A stretch of DNA of 64,000 nucleotides from positions 62,001 to 126,000 of the forward strand of contig NZ_JANQKD010000108.1 of NCBI RefSeq assembly GCF_028281305.1, in the 5' to 3' direction. The DNA comes from Pelagibius sp. Lineage in GTDB: Bacteria; Pseudomonadota; Alphaproteobacteria; Kiloniellales; Kiloniellaceae. A model generated the notes under the pieces. It was not told the DNA's origin, did no database searches, and worked only from the letters and a program-made list of their open reading frames with translations. The translations under genes and the position numbers were made by a program. Position 1 is the stretch's first letter, and every line of letters begins with the position of its first letter. Positions 42,337 to 51,367 of the stretch are shown here, one piece after another.

Positions 42337-44700
42337 ATGTCGGCGCTCAATCGCAAACTGCGGCGCGACCTCTGGCGCCTGCGCGGCCAGATGCTCGCCA
42401 TCGCCCTGATCGTCGCCTCCGGTGTCGGCGTGCTCATCATGTCCCTGAGCTCTCACGAGGCGCTGCGCGAAACCGCGGAGGCCTACTACGAACGCTATCG
42501 TTTCGCGCAGGTCTTCGCCGAGGTGAAGCGCGCGCCCCGTTCCATGGAATCGAAGATCGCGGAACTGCCCGGCGTTCAGGCCGTGGAGACCCGTATCGCC
42601 GAGTTTGCCGTGGTCGATGTCGAAGGTTTCGAGGAGCCGATCATCGGTCAGTTCGTTTCCGTCCCCGAACGCGGTCAGCCCCTGCTCAACCGCCTGGCCC
42701 TGCGCAGCGGCCGCTGGATCGCACCGGATCGGGTCGACGAGGTGATCGTCAACGAGCCCTTCGCGGAAGCCCACGGTCTGATCCCCGGGGACAGCTTCCA
42801 GGCAGTGCTGCGCGGCAACAAGCGCACCCTGACCGTGGTCGGCACCGCGCTGTCGCCCGAGTTCGTCTATGCCATCGGTCCCGGCGCCCTGATGCCCGAT
42901 TCAGAGCGCTTCGGCGTCTTCTGGATGGGGCGCGAGGCCCTGGCGGCGGCCTACGACCTGGAGGACTCCTTCAACGACGTTGCGCTTTCGCTGCTGCGCG
43001 GCACCGAGCCGACAGCGGTGATCGAGCGGCTCGACAGCCTGCTGGAAGACTATGGCGGCATCGGGGCCTATGCCCGCAAGGATCAGATCTCCAACTGGTT
43101 CATCATGAGCGAACTGGAGCAGCTGCGCAGCATGTCGGCCATACTGCCCACCATCTTTCTGGGCGTGGCGGCCTTTCTGACCAACATGGTGCTGGCCCGC
43201 CTGATCGCCATCGAGCGTACCGAGATCGGTCTGCTGAAGGCTTTCGGCTACAGCAATCTCGCCGTCGGCTGGCACTACGCGAAGCTGGTCATGGTGATGG
43301 CCGGTCTCGGCGTCCTGCTGGGCTGGGCTCTGGGCTACGGCCTCGGCTACATGAACACGCAGATCTATGCCGAGCAGTTCCGTTTCCCGTTTCTGCTTTT
43401 TCGTCCCGGGCCGGGGTCCTTCGCGACGGCTGCGGCCGTCAGCATGGCGGCGGCGTTGCTGGGGGCGGTGGGCGGTGTACGCGGCGCCGTTTCCCTGGCG
43501 CCGGCGGAAGCCATGCGCCCGCCCGCGCCGCCCAGTTTCCAAAGGGGCGCCATGGGCAAGAGCCGTGCCGCTGCGGCCCTCGATCAGCCGACGCGCATGA
43601 TCTTCCGGCAGATTCTGCGCTGGCCGCTGCGTGCCTTTCTGACCGCCTCGGGTATTGCCATGGCCGTGGCAGTCATGATCTCGACGCTGCAGTGGTTCGA
43701 TTCCATCGACCACATGGCGCACGTCAACTTTTTCGAATCGCAGCACCAGGATGCCACGATCGGCCTGGTCGAGGCTGAGCACGAGTCGATCGTGCGGGAA
43801 CTGGCCGGCCTGCCGGGCGTGCTTGCGGTTGAACCACAGCGTATCGTAACCGCCGTGTTCCGTGCCGGCACGCGCATGCATCGCGGCTCGCTGACCGGTA
43901 TTGTGCCGGACGCCCGTCTGCAGCCCATCTACGACACCTCCGGCCAGGTGGTCGACCTGCCGCCCAGCGGCCTGGTGCTCTCCAGCATGCTGGCGGAGAA
44001 GCTCGCCGTGTCGCCGGGCGACCAGATCTGGGTAGAGGTTCTGGAGGGGCGCCGTCCGACCCTTCAGTTCCCGGTGGCGGCCGTTTTCGAGACCTATCTC
44101 GGCATGCCGGCCTACATCGACAAGGAGGCGTTGAACCGCCGCCTGCTTGAGCCGCGCCGTGCCCAGTTCCTGGGGTTGTTGATCGACGAGGCCGAGCAGT
44201 CGGCGCTCTTTGCCGAACTGAAGGATCTGCCCGAGGTCTCGGCGGTGATGATGCGGCGCGCCGCGGTAGACACCTTTCACGAGACCCTGGCGCGCACCTT
44301 GACGATCTTCGTGTCCTTCTTCAGCGTGTTCTCCTGCACCCTGGCATTCGGTGTGGTCTACAACACGGCGCGCATCGCCCTGTCCGAGCGCGGCCGAGAG
44401 TTGGCGACGCTGCGCGTCCTTGGATTCACCCGCTGGGAGATCTCCTACATTCTTTTGGGCGAGGTCGGCCTCACGGTCTTCTTCGGTCTGCCGCTCGGCT
44501 GCCTGGCCGGCTTCGGGCTGACATGGCTGATCACCAGCGCCTTCGAAACCGAGCTTTACCGGGTCCCGCTGGTCATCGATCCCTCGACCTTCGGGCTGGC
44601 TGTGGTGGTTGTGCTTCTGGCCGCGGTGGTCTCCGGCCTTCTGGTGCGTGAGCGGCTCGACGCGCTCGACCTGATCGCCGTGTTGAAGACCCGGGAGTGA
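42337..44700 (+). CDS. ABC transporter permease with two FtsX-like halves
   Basis: A 787-residue permease. It has an N-terminal helix and periplasmic MacB_PCD domain (residues 1-255), a first FtsX-like three-helix set (about 265-395), a second periplasmic domain (about 440-640) and a second FtsX set (about 655-785). The duplicated layout resembles LolE-like or DevC-type export permeases. Its partner ATPase ends 8 bp upstream, and the adaptor follows by 28 bp. Function is likely export or mechanotransmission from the periplasm; the substrate is unknown. Confidence 0.9.
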   Translation: MSALNRKLRRDLWRLRGQMLAIALIVASGVGVLIMSLSSHEALRETAEAYYERYRFAQVFAEVKRAPRSMESKIAELPGVQAVETRIAEFAVVDVEGFEEPIIGQFVSVPERGQPLLNRLALRSGRWIAPDRVDEVIVNEPFAEAHGLIPGDSFQAVLRGNKRTLTVVGTALSPEFVYAIGPGALMPDSERFGVFWMGREALAAAYDLEDSFNDVALSLLRGTEPTAVIERLDSLLEDYGGIGAYARKDQISNWFIMSELEQLRSMSAILPTIFLGVAAFLTNMVLARLIAIERTEIGLLKAFGYSNLAVGWHYAKLVMVMAGLGVLLGWALGYGLGYMNTQIYAEQFRFPFLLFRPGPGSFATAAAVSMAAALLGAVGGVRGAVSLAPAEAMRPPAPPSFQRGAMGKSRAAAALDQPTRMIFRQILRWPLRAFLTASGIAMAVAVMISTLQWFDSIDHMAHVNFFESQHQDATIGLVEAEHESIVRELAGLPGVLAVEPQRIVTAVFRAGTRMHRGSLTGIVPDARLQPIYDTSGQVVDLPPSGLVLSSMLAEKLAVSPGDQIWVEVLEGRRPTLQFPVAAVFETYLGMPAYIDKEALNRRLLEPRRAQFLGLLIDEAEQSALFAELKDLPEVSAVMMRRAAVDTFHETLARTLTIFVSFFSVFSCTLAFGVVYNTARIALSERGRELATLRVLGFTRWEISYILLGEVGLTVFFGLPLGCLAGFGLTWLITSAFETELYRVPLVIDPSTFGLAVVVVLLAAVVSGLLVRERLDALDLIAVLKTRE

Positions 44701-44728
44701 TGCACTTGAGCAAGAGGAGCAGATTGTT

Positions 44729-45946
44729 ATGACGGTACAAAGGCGCCGCGCGGTGCTTTGGGGGGCGCTGGTTGTGCTTCTGGGCATCGGGCTTGCCTAT
44801 GCCTTCTGGCCGCGCCCGGTCTCCGTGGACTTCGTTCTTGCCGGTGAGGGCCCGCTGGTGGTCACCGTCGGCGAGGAGGGGGAGACCCGGGTGCGCGATG
44901 TCTTTGTGCTGTCGGCGCCGGTGACGGGCTACATGCGGCGCATCGAACACGACGTCGGCGACTTACTCGAAGCCAGACTGACGGAGGTCGCGCAGATCGA
45001 ACCGATCGACCCCACCTTTCTCGACGTGCGCAGCGCGACGCAGGCCGAGGCAGCGGTCGAAGCGGCGCAGGCAGCCCGCAGCCTCGCGGTCGCAGAGGTG
45101 GAAATGGCGGCAGCCGAGTTGGACTTCGCGGAAGCAGAGCTGGAACGCGCGCGCCGGCTGATCGCCTCCGCCACCATTTCGGAGCGCGCGCTCGACGATG
45201 CGGAGCGGGTCTTCAGGACCAAACGCGCCGCGCTGTCGACCGCCGAGGCTGGCCTGCGCATGCGCGACTGGGAACTGGAGCGCGCCCGTGCGGAACTGGT
45301 TTCTCCCGCCACGGCTCAGCGCAGCTACGATGCCTGCGATTGCGTGGTGATGACGTCGCCGGTCAGTGGACAGATCCTGCGCATTCATCAGGAAAGCGAG
45401 GGTGTGGTGACCTCGGGCCAGGCGCTGATCGATATCGGCAATCCGCGCGATCTCGAGATCGTCGTCGATCTCCTGTCGGAGGACGCAGTAAAGGTCGAAG
45501 CCGGTCAGCGCGTGATCATCGAAGACTGGGGCGGTCCCGAGGACCTGCAGGGCCGTGTCAGACGCATTGAGCCGACAGGCTTCACAAAGGTTTCGGCCCT
45601 GGGCATCGAAGAGCAACGGGTGAACGTGATCATCGACATCACCGATCCGCCAGAGGCCTGGGCCCGCCTGGGCCACGGCTACCGCGTCGAGGTGCGGATC
45701 GTCCTCTGGGAGAGCGAGTCGGTGCTTAAGGTTCCGCTGACGGCGCTGTTCCGCAACGGCGGCGACTGGGCCGTCTTCGTCGAGGATGGCGGACGCGCGC
45801 GGCGCCAGGCGGTCACCGTCGGCCGGCGGACGGATCTGGAGGCCCAGGTGCTGGACGGCCTGGAGGACGGTGTCCGCGTTGTGCTCTACCCCAGCGACCG
45901 GGTTGTCGAGGGGGTTGGGCTGACGGCACGCGATGACAGCGATTGA
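44729..45946 (+). CDS. HlyD/MacA-like periplasmic adaptor
   Basis: A 405-residue membrane-fusion protein with one N-terminal transmembrane helix (residues 8-27), a barrel-sandwich hybrid region split by a long alpha-helical hairpin (about 100-190, AEAAVEAAQAARSLAVAEVEMAAAELDFAEAE in pieces) and a C-terminal beta-barrel. It completes the tripartite ABC system with the two preceding genes and should contact an outer-membrane channel such as TolC, which is not in the window. Confidence 0.9.
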   Translation: MTVQRRRAVLWGALVVLLGIGLAYAFWPRPVSVDFVLAGEGPLVVTVGEEGETRVRDVFVLSAPVTGYMRRIEHDVGDLLEARLTEVAQIEPIDPTFLDVRSATQAEAAVEAAQAARSLAVAEVEMAAAELDFAEAELERARRLIASATISERALDDAERVFRTKRAALSTAEAGLRMRDWELERARAELVSPATAQRSYDACDCVVMTSPVSGQILRIHQESEGVVTSGQALIDIGNPRDLEIVVDLLSEDAVKVEAGQRVIIEDWGGPEDLQGRVRRIEPTGFTKVSALGIEEQRVNVIIDITDPPEAWARLGHGYRVEVRIVLWESESVLKVPLTALFRNGGDWAVFVEDGGRARRQAVTVGRRTDLEAQVLDGLEDGVRVVLYPSDRVVEGVGLTARDDSD

Positions 45947-45987
45947 GGCTGCCGCATCTGTCGCCTCCCGGCCCTTTGTACACCAAC

Positions 45988-46001
45988 TTGATGTACGTCA
46001 A
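45988..46001 (+). promoter_or_regulatory. FNR/FixK-type box
   Basis: TTGATGTACGTCAA matches TTGAT-N4-ATCAA at nine of ten positions. It lies 64 bp before the start of the 153-residue GNAT-like gene, a position suitable for activation, though I see no good -10. Confidence 0.55.
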
Positions 46002-46064
46002 CGACGTTGCCGGCGCAGTCCCCGAAGCTCTGCGCTGTTGTTTTTCTTCACAGGCACTCGATCC

Positions 46065-46526
46065 ATGAGGGTTCTGCCACTCACCGAAGGCAAGGTCAGT
46101 CAAGCCTATCCGCTGGCCCAGCTGCGTCATCCACAGCTCTCTCTGGAGGCCTGGACGCAGTTCGCTGCCTCCCATGTCACCCCGGCGCTGCCGCTTGAGC
46201 GCGGCATCCTGACAGCCCAGGACGAGCGCGGCACAATCTATGCCTTGCTCGCCTATACCATCGACCCGGACCTCGACCATGGTCGTGCGTTGGTTGCGCG
46301 CGAAGTCATTGCCGCCGCTCCCTTGCGCCGCACCTGCAGCATGGCGGTCGCCGTGTTGGTTCAGGAGACGGAGAGGCTGGCGCGGGAGAAGCATTGCATG
46401 GCGCTCAGAACGCGTCTTGGCATGGCAGGGCCACGTCGTCCGGAGCGGGCGCTCCATGCGCCCCTGCTGGCGGAGGGACATGCACCGGATCATGTGATGT
46501 TGTGCAAGACTCTGATCGGACACTGA
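46065..46526 (+). CDS. Small GNAT-like protein, possibly oxygen-regulated
   Basis: A 153-residue protein with features of a divergent acetyltransferase (MAVAVLVQETERLAREKHCMALRTRLGM, then HAPLLAEGHAPDHVMLCKTL near the end), but no clear acetyl-CoA loop. The ATG at 46065 lacks a Shine-Dalgarno; a longer start at 45933 would overlap the adaptor stop. An FNR-type box precedes it, pointing to anaerobic or microaerobic control. Confidence 0.6.
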   Translation: MRVLPLTEGKVSQAYPLAQLRHPQLSLEAWTQFAASHVTPALPLERGILTAQDERGTIYALLAYTIDPDLDHGRALVAREVIAAAPLRRTCSMAVAVLVQETERLAREKHCMALRTRLGMAGPRRPERALHAPLLAEGHAPDHVMLCKTLIGH

Positions 46527-46849
46527 CCCGATCCTGCCGGCATTCGATGGGATATCGCTGTTCCGAAATCGCACAGCAATGTTCCCGTGTGGTGTCTTTC
46601 CTCGACCCCGGACCCGCTGCGCCGGCCAATTTCTGAAACTGAGGCTGAGCTTGCGGTTGAGCGTCGCTGCGGCCCCTTTTTTCACACGCTTTTCGAGGCT
46701 CGGAGGAGTTGAACGGCAGCCGGTGCGCAGGATAATACATCCCGTCAATCGTCCGCAGAGGCGACAGAGGGCCACGTCGCGTGAAGTCGACCGCGTGAAG
46801 CCCTAGGCCGGTGCATTGAGAGGGCCCGGCGCAGCAAGGGGATAGGGAT
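46527..46849 (+). other. 323-bp intergenic region ahead of the 72-residue gene
   Basis: No coding frame of quality. It contains a good promoter candidate (46709-46736) directed to the small gene at 46850. The CT/A-rich part around 46660-46690 has no evident structure. Confidence 0.5.
46709..46736 (+). promoter_or_regulatory. Candidate sigma-70 promoter for the 72-residue protein gene
   Basis: TTGAAC at 46709-46714, 16-bp spacer, GATAAT at 46731-46736 (5 of 6 for the -10). It implies a leader of about 105 bases. Confidence 0.5.
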
Positions 46850-47068
46850 ATGCCTCGACCATTGGCCGGCGCCGCGGTGCGTGTCGGCGAGCGATTTCAG
46901 GAGATGCGGGCAACGGCCCGACAGTGGGAAGTCGAGTCCTTCTTTACCGACGCCCGCGCAATCAACCACGTGTCGTTGCGGGACACGCTCGACCCCTCGC
47001 GCCGGGTGACGCTGTCCTGTTCCGTGCTCATGGACCGCAGCCGCTTCCGGCCGCTCGGTTCCGGGTGA
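46850..47068 (+). CDS. Small conserved-looking hypothetical protein (72 residues)
   Basis: Begins at an ATG after a purine-rich AAGGGGATAGGGAT. Residues 9-68 have the look of a short all-beta domain with WEVESFFTDARAINHVSLRD and a final VLMDRSRFRPL; similar small proteins ending in DRSRF followed by a hydrophobic residue occur in alphaproteobacteria. Function unknown. The preceding promoter candidate supports it. Confidence 0.6.
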   Translation: MPRPLAGAAVRVGERFQEMRATARQWEVESFFTDARAINHVSLRDTLDPSRRVTLSCSVLMDRSRFRPLGSG

Positions 47069-47213
47069 TCCACTTCACCTGACCGGTCCTCCCAGGGACC
47101 AGTCCCCGCAACTCTGCCCGAGCGTTTTGGAATTGCGTCGCATTAACCGGGATTTGCCCCAGTTTGCGGCGGTTATTAACGAATGCTTCAGGCTGTTGCG
47201 ACATTATTGGGAC

Positions 47214-47654
47214 ATGATTTTCGGTTTTCTGTCGCGTCTTTCCAACCCCCGCCAAGAGCGCCGCGGCGAACCGCGCGGTTCTCATCTGAAGGGTTTCATC
47301 TCCATAGACGGCTGTGACTATCCCCTGAAGGACTGGTCGCGGCGCGGATTTTCCGCGACCGGATACCGTGCCGGACACTATCCCGGCGACAAGGTGGACA
47401 TGTCGGTGCGGGTCGACCTCGCCGAAGACCCGCTGATCTTCGCCTGCCGCGCCGTGGTGGTCTGGGTCGACCGCGACCGGCGGGAGATCGCCGGGGTCTT
47501 CACGCATATGGATATGCAGATCCAGGAGCGGATCATGACGGCGATCTTTGCGCGGGCCAGTGGGGCCAGCGAGAACAGCGCCTGTGCGCCGCTGCCCAGG
47601 GCACAGAACGCTGAGGCGGCCCCCACCCAAGACGAAGCACGCCTGCAGGCCTGA
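47214..47654 (+). CDS. PilZ-domain protein
   Basis: A 146-residue protein with a PilZ c-di-GMP-binding domain. RRGEPR (near residue 17) resembles the RxxxR motif and DWSRRGFSATGY the D/NxSxxG motif (here D-W-S-R-R-G). A TTG at 47127 would add 29 residues, but the ATG at 47214 gives a compact domain. PilZ proteins usually translate c-di-GMP levels into motility or exopolysaccharide changes; targets are unknown here. Confidence 0.82.
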   Translation: MIFGFLSRLSNPRQERRGEPRGSHLKGFISIDGCDYPLKDWSRRGFSATGYRAGHYPGDKVDMSVRVDLAEDPLIFACRAVVVWVDRDRREIAGVFTHMDMQIQERIMTAIFARASGASENSACAPLPRAQNAEAAPTQDEARLQA

Positions 47655-47697
47655 CGACGGCCGCGGCCTTGCCTCTTCGCGCCGGCGCGGCCCTCTT

Positions 47698-48141
47698 CTA
47701 TTTCTTTCGAAACCGTTCCGGCAGCTTTTCCAGGATCGCTGTCTTCTCTTCCGCCGACAGGATCGGCCAGTCCCGGATTTCGTCGATGTGGCGGCCGCAG
47801 CCGATGCAGCAGTCGTTCTTGGGATCGACCTGACAGACCTGGATGCAGGGCGAGGGGACAGAGGTGTCGAGCCCGCGGCGCGCCCTTTCACGCCTCTGGG
47901 CGCGTCGCCGGGCGCGCCGGGCCGCACGAAGCGCCGCCGGGTCCTCTGCATCGTTGGTCCCGGCAGGGGACGTTTCGGCAGGGGACGTTTCGGCAGGGGA
48001 CGTTTCGGCGGGAGGTGTCTCCGCGGTGAGCGCCGGTCTCTCCGTGCGGTCGTCGTCGGGCTGGCGTCCAGGGCTCAAGGCCGTTTCCTCTGCTTTCAAC
48101 CCGGGTTCCGGCGCGGCCGCCGGACCCTGCTGTTCGGCCAT
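47698..48141 (-). CDS. DUF1289 protein with repeat-extended N-terminus
   Basis: A 147-residue protein. SPCIQVCQVDPKNDCCIGCGRHIDEIRDWPILSAEEK is the complete cysteine-rich DUF1289 domain (residues 94-130), likely metal-binding. Most family members are about 60-90 residues; the additional N-terminal part is low complexity and contains three perfect 15-bp repeats giving PAETS units. It converges with the PilZ gene. Confidence 0.83.
   Translation of the reverse strand: MAEQQGPAAAPEPGLKAEETALSPGRQPDDDRTERPALTAETPPAETSPAETSPAETSPAGTNDAEDPAALRAARRARRRAQRRERARRGLDTSVPSPCIQVCQVDPKNDCCIGCGRHIDEIRDWPILSAEEKTAILEKLPERFRKK
47961..48020 (-). repeat. 15-bp tandem repeat in the DUF1289 gene
   Basis: CGGCAGGGGACGTTT three times perfectly (47961-47975, 47976-47990, 47991-48005) and a decayed fourth copy (48006-48020). 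On the coding strand the units read as PAETS-type pentapeptides. Confidence 0.92.
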
Positions 48142-48293
48142 TAGCAGAGAGCAAAGGTGTTTTGCAAGCCGTAGAGCCGTGCCTATGATTACGCGGCGCG
48201 GCGCCTCTGGGACGGGCGGCGGCGTGCGGAGTCTCCAGGAAGGCTGCGGGGGCGGAGCCGCAGGCAGGTGTTCGAAGGGGTGACGGGATCGGT

Positions 48294-49964
48294 ATGGTCC
48301 GGCGCTTGCGGTTGATCAGTGGCTTGGTGCTGTTCGGCTATGTGCTGACGCACCTGCTGAACCATGCCCTGGGGCTGGTATCCTTTGACGCGCTGGAGGC
48401 GGGCGGCAGAGCCTTCACCGCTTTCTGGCGATCCTGGCCGCTGACGATCCTGCTGTACGGCGCCCTGCTCGTTCATCTGGCGCTGGCCCTGGTCGCCATC
48501 TTTACCAGGGAACGCCTGATGATGGAGCCTGCCGAGGCTCTGCGCTACCTGATGGGCGTGCTGATCGTTCCCCTGGCCGCCCTGCACGTGCTGGGGACGC
48601 GCTTCACCCACGCGGTCTACGGCCTCGACGACAGCTATCTCTACATCGTCACCGTCCAGGTGGTTTTCGATGTCGCCATCGCCATTCAGCAAGCAGCCCT
48701 TGTGGTGGTGGTGTGGCTGCATGGCTGTATCGGGCTGCACCTCTGGCTCCGGCTGAAACCCTGGTACGGACGCATCGTGTCCTATGCGCTGGCCCTGGCC
48801 ATTCTGATCCCTACCCTGTCCCTGGGCGGGTACCTCTTCGCGGCGCGCGAGGTGTTGCGTCTGGCGGAAGACCCCGACTGGGTGGGGCAGGTCCTGCGCC
48901 AGGCCAACGTTCCCTCTTCCGAGGCAATCGCTGAGATCGGGCTGCTGCGCGACAGTCTCGTGATCGGGTTCTTTGGGCTGCTGGCGCTGACCCTCGTGGC
49001 GCGCCTGCTGTGGCGGATCTGGAAGCGCCGCCGCGGCATGGTCCGGCTGACCTATCCGGGCGCGCGCCGCGTGACCGTCGCGAAGGGCACCACGGTCCTG
49101 GATGCCAGCCGCCTGGGCGGTATCGCCCATGCCTCGGTCTGTGGGGGCCGCGGGCGCTGCTCGACCTGCCGGGTGCGGGTCGGCCGCGGTGGCGCCGCGC
49201 TGCCGCCGCCCAGCGGCGAGGAGCGGCGCGTTCTGGCGCGCGTCGGTGCGGCGCCGAACGTCCGCCTGGCCTGCCAGACCGCTGTCCTTGCCGACTGCGA
49301 GGTGACACCCCTGCTGCCGCCGGCCAGCGGTCCCCGTGCGGCGCGGCCCCGGCCCGGCTATCTGCAGGGCGACGAACGGGAGATTGCAATCCTCTTTGCC
49401 GACCTGCGCGGCTTCACGACCCTGTCCGAGGACCGGCTGCCCTACGACGTGGTCTTCATTCTCAACCGCTATTTCACGGCCATGGGGACCGCTGTCGAGG
49501 ACGCCGGCGGGCGCATCGACAAGTTCATCGGCGACGGTGTGATGGCCCTCTTCGGCATTGAAAAGGGGATCGCCGCAGGCAGCCGCAACGCCATGGAGGC
49601 CGCGCGCCTGATGGCCAAGTCCCTCGACGAACTGAACCGCAGTCTCGCCTCGGACCTGGAGCAGCCGTTGCGCATCGGGATCGGCCTTCACTCCGGCGCG
49701 GCCATCGTCGGCGAGATGGGCTATGGGCGCGCCACCTCTGTGACGGCGATCGGTGATGCCGTCAACACGGCAAGCCGCCTGGAGGCGCTCACCAAGGACT
49801 ATGCTGCCCAGCTTATCGTCTCGGCGCCGCTGGCGGCCCATGCCGGGCTCGATCTCAGCCCCTTTCCCAGGCACCAGATCGACGTGCGCGGCCGTTCGGC
49901 GCCGCTGGACATCCACGTTCTGGCAGATGCCCAGATGCTGCCGGCGCCGGCCGGGGACGCCTGA
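48294..49964 (+). CDS. Membrane-anchored, 2Fe-2S-containing class III adenylate/guanylate cyclase
   Basis: A 556-residue protein of three parts. Residues 1-245 have six transmembrane helices resembling the succinate-dehydrogenase cytochrome b anchor, with possible haem ligands in HLLNHALG, HLALAL, HVLGTR and WLHGCIGLH. Residues 250-345 are a ferredoxin-like domain with cluster cysteines in CGGRGRCSTC (about 283-292) and LACQ (about 326). Residues 355-550 are a class III cyclase (ILFADLRGFTTLSE, GDGVMALFG, GIGLHSGAAIVGEMG). It resembles the SdhC-anchored cyclase CyaC of Sinorhizobium. Redox or quinone-state control of cyclic nucleotide synthesis is likely. Confidence 0.9.
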   Translation: MVRRLRLISGLVLFGYVLTHLLNHALGLVSFDALEAGGRAFTAFWRSWPLTILLYGALLVHLALALVAIFTRERLMMEPAEALRYLMGVLIVPLAALHVLGTRFTHAVYGLDDSYLYIVTVQVVFDVAIAIQQAALVVVVWLHGCIGLHLWLRLKPWYGRIVSYALALAILIPTLSLGGYLFAAREVLRLAEDPDWVGQVLRQANVPSSEAIAEIGLLRDSLVIGFFGLLALTLVARLLWRIWKRRRGMVRLTYPGARRVTVAKGTTVLDASRLGGIAHASVCGGRGRCSTCRVRVGRGGAALPPPSGEERRVLARVGAAPNVRLACQTAVLADCEVTPLLPPASGPRAARPRPGYLQGDEREIAILFADLRGFTTLSEDRLPYDVVFILNRYFTAMGTAVEDAGGRIDKFIGDGVMALFGIEKGIAAGSRNAMEAARLMAKSLDELNRSLASDLEQPLRIGIGLHSGAAIVGEMGYGRATSVTAIGDAVNTASRLEALTKDYAAQLIVSAPLAAHAGLDLSPFPRHQIDVRGRSAPLDIHVLADAQMLPAPAGDA

Positions 49965-49976
49965 AACAGATCCGCT

Positions 49977-50453
49977 CTAGCTGCCCACCTTGGCCTTGTA
50001 GGCGGCGATGGCGTTCTTCAGCTCCGTGTACTCCTTGCAGCCGAAGAAGCAGGCGTCGTCGAGGACGTCGAGCCGTTCCTGCGCCTTCTCCAGATCGCCC
50101 AGCTTCAGGTAGAGCTCGCCCAGGTACTCGTTGGCACCGCGATGGCGCGGCTGCAGCCGCAAGGCGGTCTCGTAGTGGCCGAGCGCAACGTCGATACTGC
50201 CGAGCTGGCGATGGCTGTAGCCGAGAAGATTGAAGGCGTCGGCGTTTTCCTGGTCCTTGGCGACGATGCCCTCGAGCACGGGGATGGCGGCCTCGTACTT
50301 GCCGTCCTCGACAAGCTGTTCGGCCTGGGCGTAGGCCGGATCGGCCTTGGCCTTGTTCGCGGCCGACGAGGCGCTGCTGTCAGCCAGGGCCGGCCCCGTT
50401 GCGACGATAAAGGCAAGAGCCGCGGGAAAGAAAAGTCGGGTCAGCATCTGCAT
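49977..50453 (-). CDS. Secreted tetratricopeptide repeat protein
   Basis: A 158-residue protein with a signal peptide (residues 1-24, cleavage near ALA-DSS) and two to three TPR units (PAYAQAEQLVEDGKYEAAIPVLE, ADAFNLLGYSHRQLGSIDVALGHYETAL, ANEYLGELYLKLGDLEKAQERL). A CFFGC pair near residue 140 may form a disulphide. Role unknown. GGAG is suitably placed before the ATG. Confidence 0.82.
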   Translation of the reverse strand: MQMLTRLFFPAALAFIVATGPALADSSASSAANKAKADPAYAQAEQLVEDGKYEAAIPVLEGIVAKDQENADAFNLLGYSHRQLGSIDVALGHYETALRLQPRHRGANEYLGELYLKLGDLEKAQERLDVLDDACFFGCKEYTELKNAIAAYKAKVGS

Positions 50454-50599
50454 CGTATCTCCAATCCTTCTCGCTGCATCCCGGCGGTCACCTTAGGCAG
50501 CGACCGGCCCGGATACCTCATGTCCACGGCGCGGGCCTACTATGATCGGCACCACGCCGACCACCAAGTCAAAAGCGGTTGATCGTGCCAGCGGCAGCG

Positions 50600-51211
50600 C
50601 TACCGGGCGGCGCTTTGCCTGTGAATGTTCGTCTGCTCATGAAAGCCGGTCTGTTCCGCCGGCAGGACGCGCTCCACCGCTGACAGAATCTCCTGCGAAA
50701 CCGGGCGGATGCGCGACGGCCAGCCCGCGACCAGTGCGCCGTCGGGATCAATCAGAACCTTGTGGAAGTTCCAGCGCGGCGTGCCCTGCCGGCCCAGTTC
50801 CGCCGCGAACCAGCGGTAGAGCGGGTGCGCCTCCGGGCCGACGACCTGTTGCTTCTCGGTCATCGGGAAGTCGATGCCGAAGTGAACCTCGCAGAACTCC
50901 TTGATCTGCGCTTCGCTGCCGGGCTCCTGACCGCCGAAGTCGTTGGAGGGTACGCCCAGCACCACAAGGCCGCGGTCGCGGTAACGGTCCCAGAGGTCCT
51001 GCAGGTCGGCATACTGTGGCGTGAAGCCGCATTGCGAGGCTGTGTTGACCACCAGCACCGCCTTGCCCGCATAGTCGGAGAGGGCCAGAGGCTCTCCCTC
51101 GATGGAGGTGAAGGTGAAGTCTTGCGTGCTGCCGGGTTCGGCGATGGCAGGGCCTGTGAACAGCAGGCCGGCTGCAGCCAGAACACCCATCGCGACTCTG
51201 CGCATAGCCAT
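50600..51211 (-). CDS. Glutathione peroxidase, exported
   Basis: A 203-residue peroxidase with signal peptide (residues 1-25, AIA cleavage). NTASQCGFTPQY carries the peroxidatic Cys; GVPSNDFGGQEPGS and RWNFHKVLIDPDG hold the catalytic Gln/Asn/Trp environment. Uses thiols to reduce peroxides, probably in the periplasm. The ATG at 51211 and one at 51205 are both possible. Confidence 0.9.
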   Translation of the reverse strand: MAMRRVAMGVLAAAGLLFTGPAIAEPGSTQDFTFTSIEGEPLALSDYAGKAVLVVNTASQCGFTPQYADLQDLWDRYRDRGLVVLGVPSNDFGGQEPGSEAQIKEFCEVHFGIDFPMTEKQQVVGPEAHPLYRWFAAELGRQGTPRWNFHKVLIDPDGALVAGWPSRIRPVSQEILSAVERVLPAEQTGFHEQTNIHRQSAAR

Positions 51212-51367
51212 GGACCGGAAGCCTCCTGGGCAAGTCGGTGGCGCTGTATGAACACTCCTTATGTAGCCCTTGCGAATGCCCGGACAAGCCGGATGTTTTG
51301 ACGCCTTTCAAAGGGCGCCGGCCTTGCTAAGCTCGCCGCCGCCGTGTTTTCCCAGGGAGAGCCCAGG

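Noticed and set aside
44729-45946. HlyD-like adaptor as the type I secretion adaptor for the exoprotein
   Set aside because: It is in an operon with a MacB/LolD-type ATPase and FtsX-like permease, not with a type I exporter.
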